Source: an uncultured Haemophilus sp.
GTDB taxonomy: Bacteria; Pseudomonadota; Gammaproteobacteria; Enterobacterales; Pasteurellaceae
Reading direction: 5' to 3'
Length of the DNA: 5,619 bases
Assembly (NCBI RefSeq): GCF_937976265.1
Contig: NZ_CALJRX010000107.1
Coordinates: 1 to 5,619 of the forward strand
The notes below the pieces were generated by a model that was not told the origin of the DNA, searched no databases, and saw only the letters and a list, made by a program, of their open reading frames with translations. Made by a program: the position numbers and the translations under genes. This document shows positions 4,666 to 5,619 of the stretch, piece after piece (the first letter of the stretch is position 1; each line of letters begins with the position of its first letter).

Positions 4666-5559
4666 ATGTATAAACGTTTGCCTCCCCTTAATTCATTGAA
4701 GTCTTTCGAGTCTGCCGCACGACATTTGAGCTTCACAAAAGCAGCGGATGAACTTTTTGTGACACAAGCTGCAGTAAGCCATCAAATAAAATTATTAGAA
4801 GATTTTTTAGGTGTTGAGCTTTTTATTCGTAAAAATCGTTCACTCGAATTGACGGAATTTGGGAAAGCCTACTTTGTTGATATCAATAAAATCTTACGAA
4901 AATTAAATGAAGCGACTGAACGTTTATTAACACTTAAAGCAGAGCCTCATTTGGCAATTAGCGTGCCACAAACCTTTGGTATTCAATGGCTTGTGCCACA
5001 TTTGAGTGATTTTAATAAGCAACACCCTGAAATTGAAGTCCGCTTGAAGGGCGTCGATCAAGATGAAGGTTTATTGAATAAAGAAATTGATATTGCCATT
5101 TATTATGGTAAAGGTGATTGGGAAAATTTACAGGTTGATCGTTTAGGCGAAGAAAACCTCGTGATTTTGGCTGCACCTTCATTGCTTGAGAAAACACCAG
5201 TAAGTTGTCCTAATGATTTGAAAAAGCATACGCTGATTCACACGCATACCCGAGATAACTGGCAAGCGATGGCGGATTATCTCAAATTAGATGATTTGAA
5301 TATTCAGCAAGGCCCGTTATTTAGCCACACATTTATGGCGTTGCAAGCAGCCGTTCATGGGCAGGGGATTGCGCTAGCGAATCGTATTTTGGCTCAGCAA
5401 GAAATTGAAAACGGTCATTTGCAAATTGTGTTACCAACCGAATTGCGGGATCCAAAATCATTCTATGTGGTCAATCATTTAGATCGTTTAGATGATGAAC
5501 AAATTCAAGCCTTTAGAAAATGGATTAAAGATTCAATTAAATTAGGAAAACATGAATAA
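4666..5559 (+). CDS. gcvA: GcvA, LysR-family transcriptional regulator
   Basis: In E. coli GcvA activates the glycine cleavage operon when glycine is present, represses it with GcvR when purines are plentiful, and activates gcvB. The protein here is 297 residues (305 in E. coli). The N-terminal winged helix-turn-helix spans about 5-65, with LSFTKAADELFVTQAAVSHQ (21-40) nearly the same as E. coli GcvA. A linker helix (66-90) and a LysR-type effector domain follow, including IQWLVPHL (106-113), DIAIYYGKGDW (142-152), NIQQGPLFSH (212-221) and LQAAVHGQGIALAN (226-239). I chose ATG 4666: it gives MYKRLPPLN, matching the family's MSKRLPPLN start, with GGGAAG just upstream. A TTG at 4654 would add four residues and put that ribosome site inside the gene. 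The divergent gcvB neighbour confirms identity. It overlaps rlmM by 8 bp. Whether this organism has a glycine cleavage operon is not visible here. Confidence 0.93.
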   Translation: MYKRLPPLNSLKSFESAARHLSFTKAADELFVTQAAVSHQIKLLEDFLGVELFIRKNRSLELTEFGKAYFVDINKILRKLNEATERLLTLKAEPHLAISVPQTFGIQWLVPHLSDFNKQHPEIEVRLKGVDQDEGLLNKEIDIAIYYGKGDWENLQVDRLGEENLVILAAPSLLEKTPVSCPNDLKKHTLIHTHTRDNWQAMADYLKLDDLNIQQGPLFSHTFMALQAAVHGQGIALANRILAQQEIENGHLQIVLPTELRDPKSFYVVNHLDRLDDEQIQAFRKWIKDSIKLGKHE

Positions 5560-5619
5560 ATTAGCCTTATATTGTCGAATTGGCTTTGAAAAAGAAGTCG
5601 CCGCAGAAATTACCGACCG
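5552..5619 (+). CDS. rlmM: RlmM, 23S rRNA 2'-O-ribose methyltransferase (N-terminal fragment, cut by window edge)
   Basis: RlmM (formerly YgdE) is the SAM-dependent enzyme that methylates the 2'-OH of C2498 in 23S rRNA. Only 22 codons plus two bases are present: MNKLALYCRIGFEKEVAAEITD. This closely matches the E. coli start [22 protein letters not shown], including the near-invariant GFEKE and AAEITD, the beginning of the N-terminal THUMP-like region. The methyltransferase domain is outside the window. The ATG overlaps the last codons of gcvA by 8 bp in the +1 frame, with AGGA at 5544-5547, so translation is likely coupled and the two are co-transcribed. In E. coli gcvA and rlmM are also neighbours, but with ygdD between them. 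Confidence 0.9.
   Translation, partial: MNKLALYCRIGFEKEVAAEITD

Noticed and set aside
5012..5197. 61-codon minus-strand frame
   Set aside because: Antisense to the effector domain of gcvA; no independent support.

Overview
The window looks like chromosomal DNA of a Pasteurellaceae bacterium of the Haemophilus/Aggregatibacter/Pasteurella type. Three perfect copies of the Hin-type DNA uptake core AAGTGCGGT occur in 5.6 kb. The DNA is AT-rich with strong AAGGA ribosome binding sites, and the order gcvB<->gcvA-rlmM is a gamma-proteobacterial one. Haemophilus parainfluenzae or a close relative is plausible, but the species cannot be fixed from the sequence alone.

Region 1 (1-2923, minus strand): a tightly packed oadG-oadA-oadB operon for the biotin-dependent, Na+-pumping oxaloacetate decarboxylase. 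OadG is the small membrane anchor, OadA the carboxyltransferase/biotin subunit and OadB the Na+-translocating carboxybiotin decarboxylase. OadB runs off the left edge, with its N-terminal 268 codons present. Upstream lies a promoter with a near-consensus CRP site centred exactly 41.5 bp before the predicted start, the layout of a class II CRP-activated promoter.

Region 2 (3071-4260, minus strand): ilvE, a branched-chain amino acid aminotransferase of the 343-residue class, with its own candidate promoter and a clear intrinsic terminator separating it from oadG.

Region 3 (4367-4650): a gene-free stretch that in fact carries the small RNA gene gcvB on the minus strand. It has a good sigma70 promoter, the G/U-rich R1 seed, the conserved ACTTCCTGTA R2 block and a strong terminator. 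It is divergent from gcvA, and CTAAT-type GcvA boxes lie between the two.

Region 4 (4666-5619, plus strand): gcvA, a LysR-type regulator, overlapping by 8 bp the start of rlmM (23S rRNA C2498 2'-O-methyltransferase), which runs off the right edge.

Taken together, the window combines carbon control (CRP to oadGAB), amino-acid control (GcvA/GcvB) and branched-chain amino acid metabolism (ilvE). No mobile element, CRISPR array, tRNA or rRNA was found, and I see no clearly unprecedented system. The most useful non-obvious items are the GcvB gene, the CRP-geometry promoter, and a possible GcvB R2 pairing with the ilvE and oadG ribosome binding sites.
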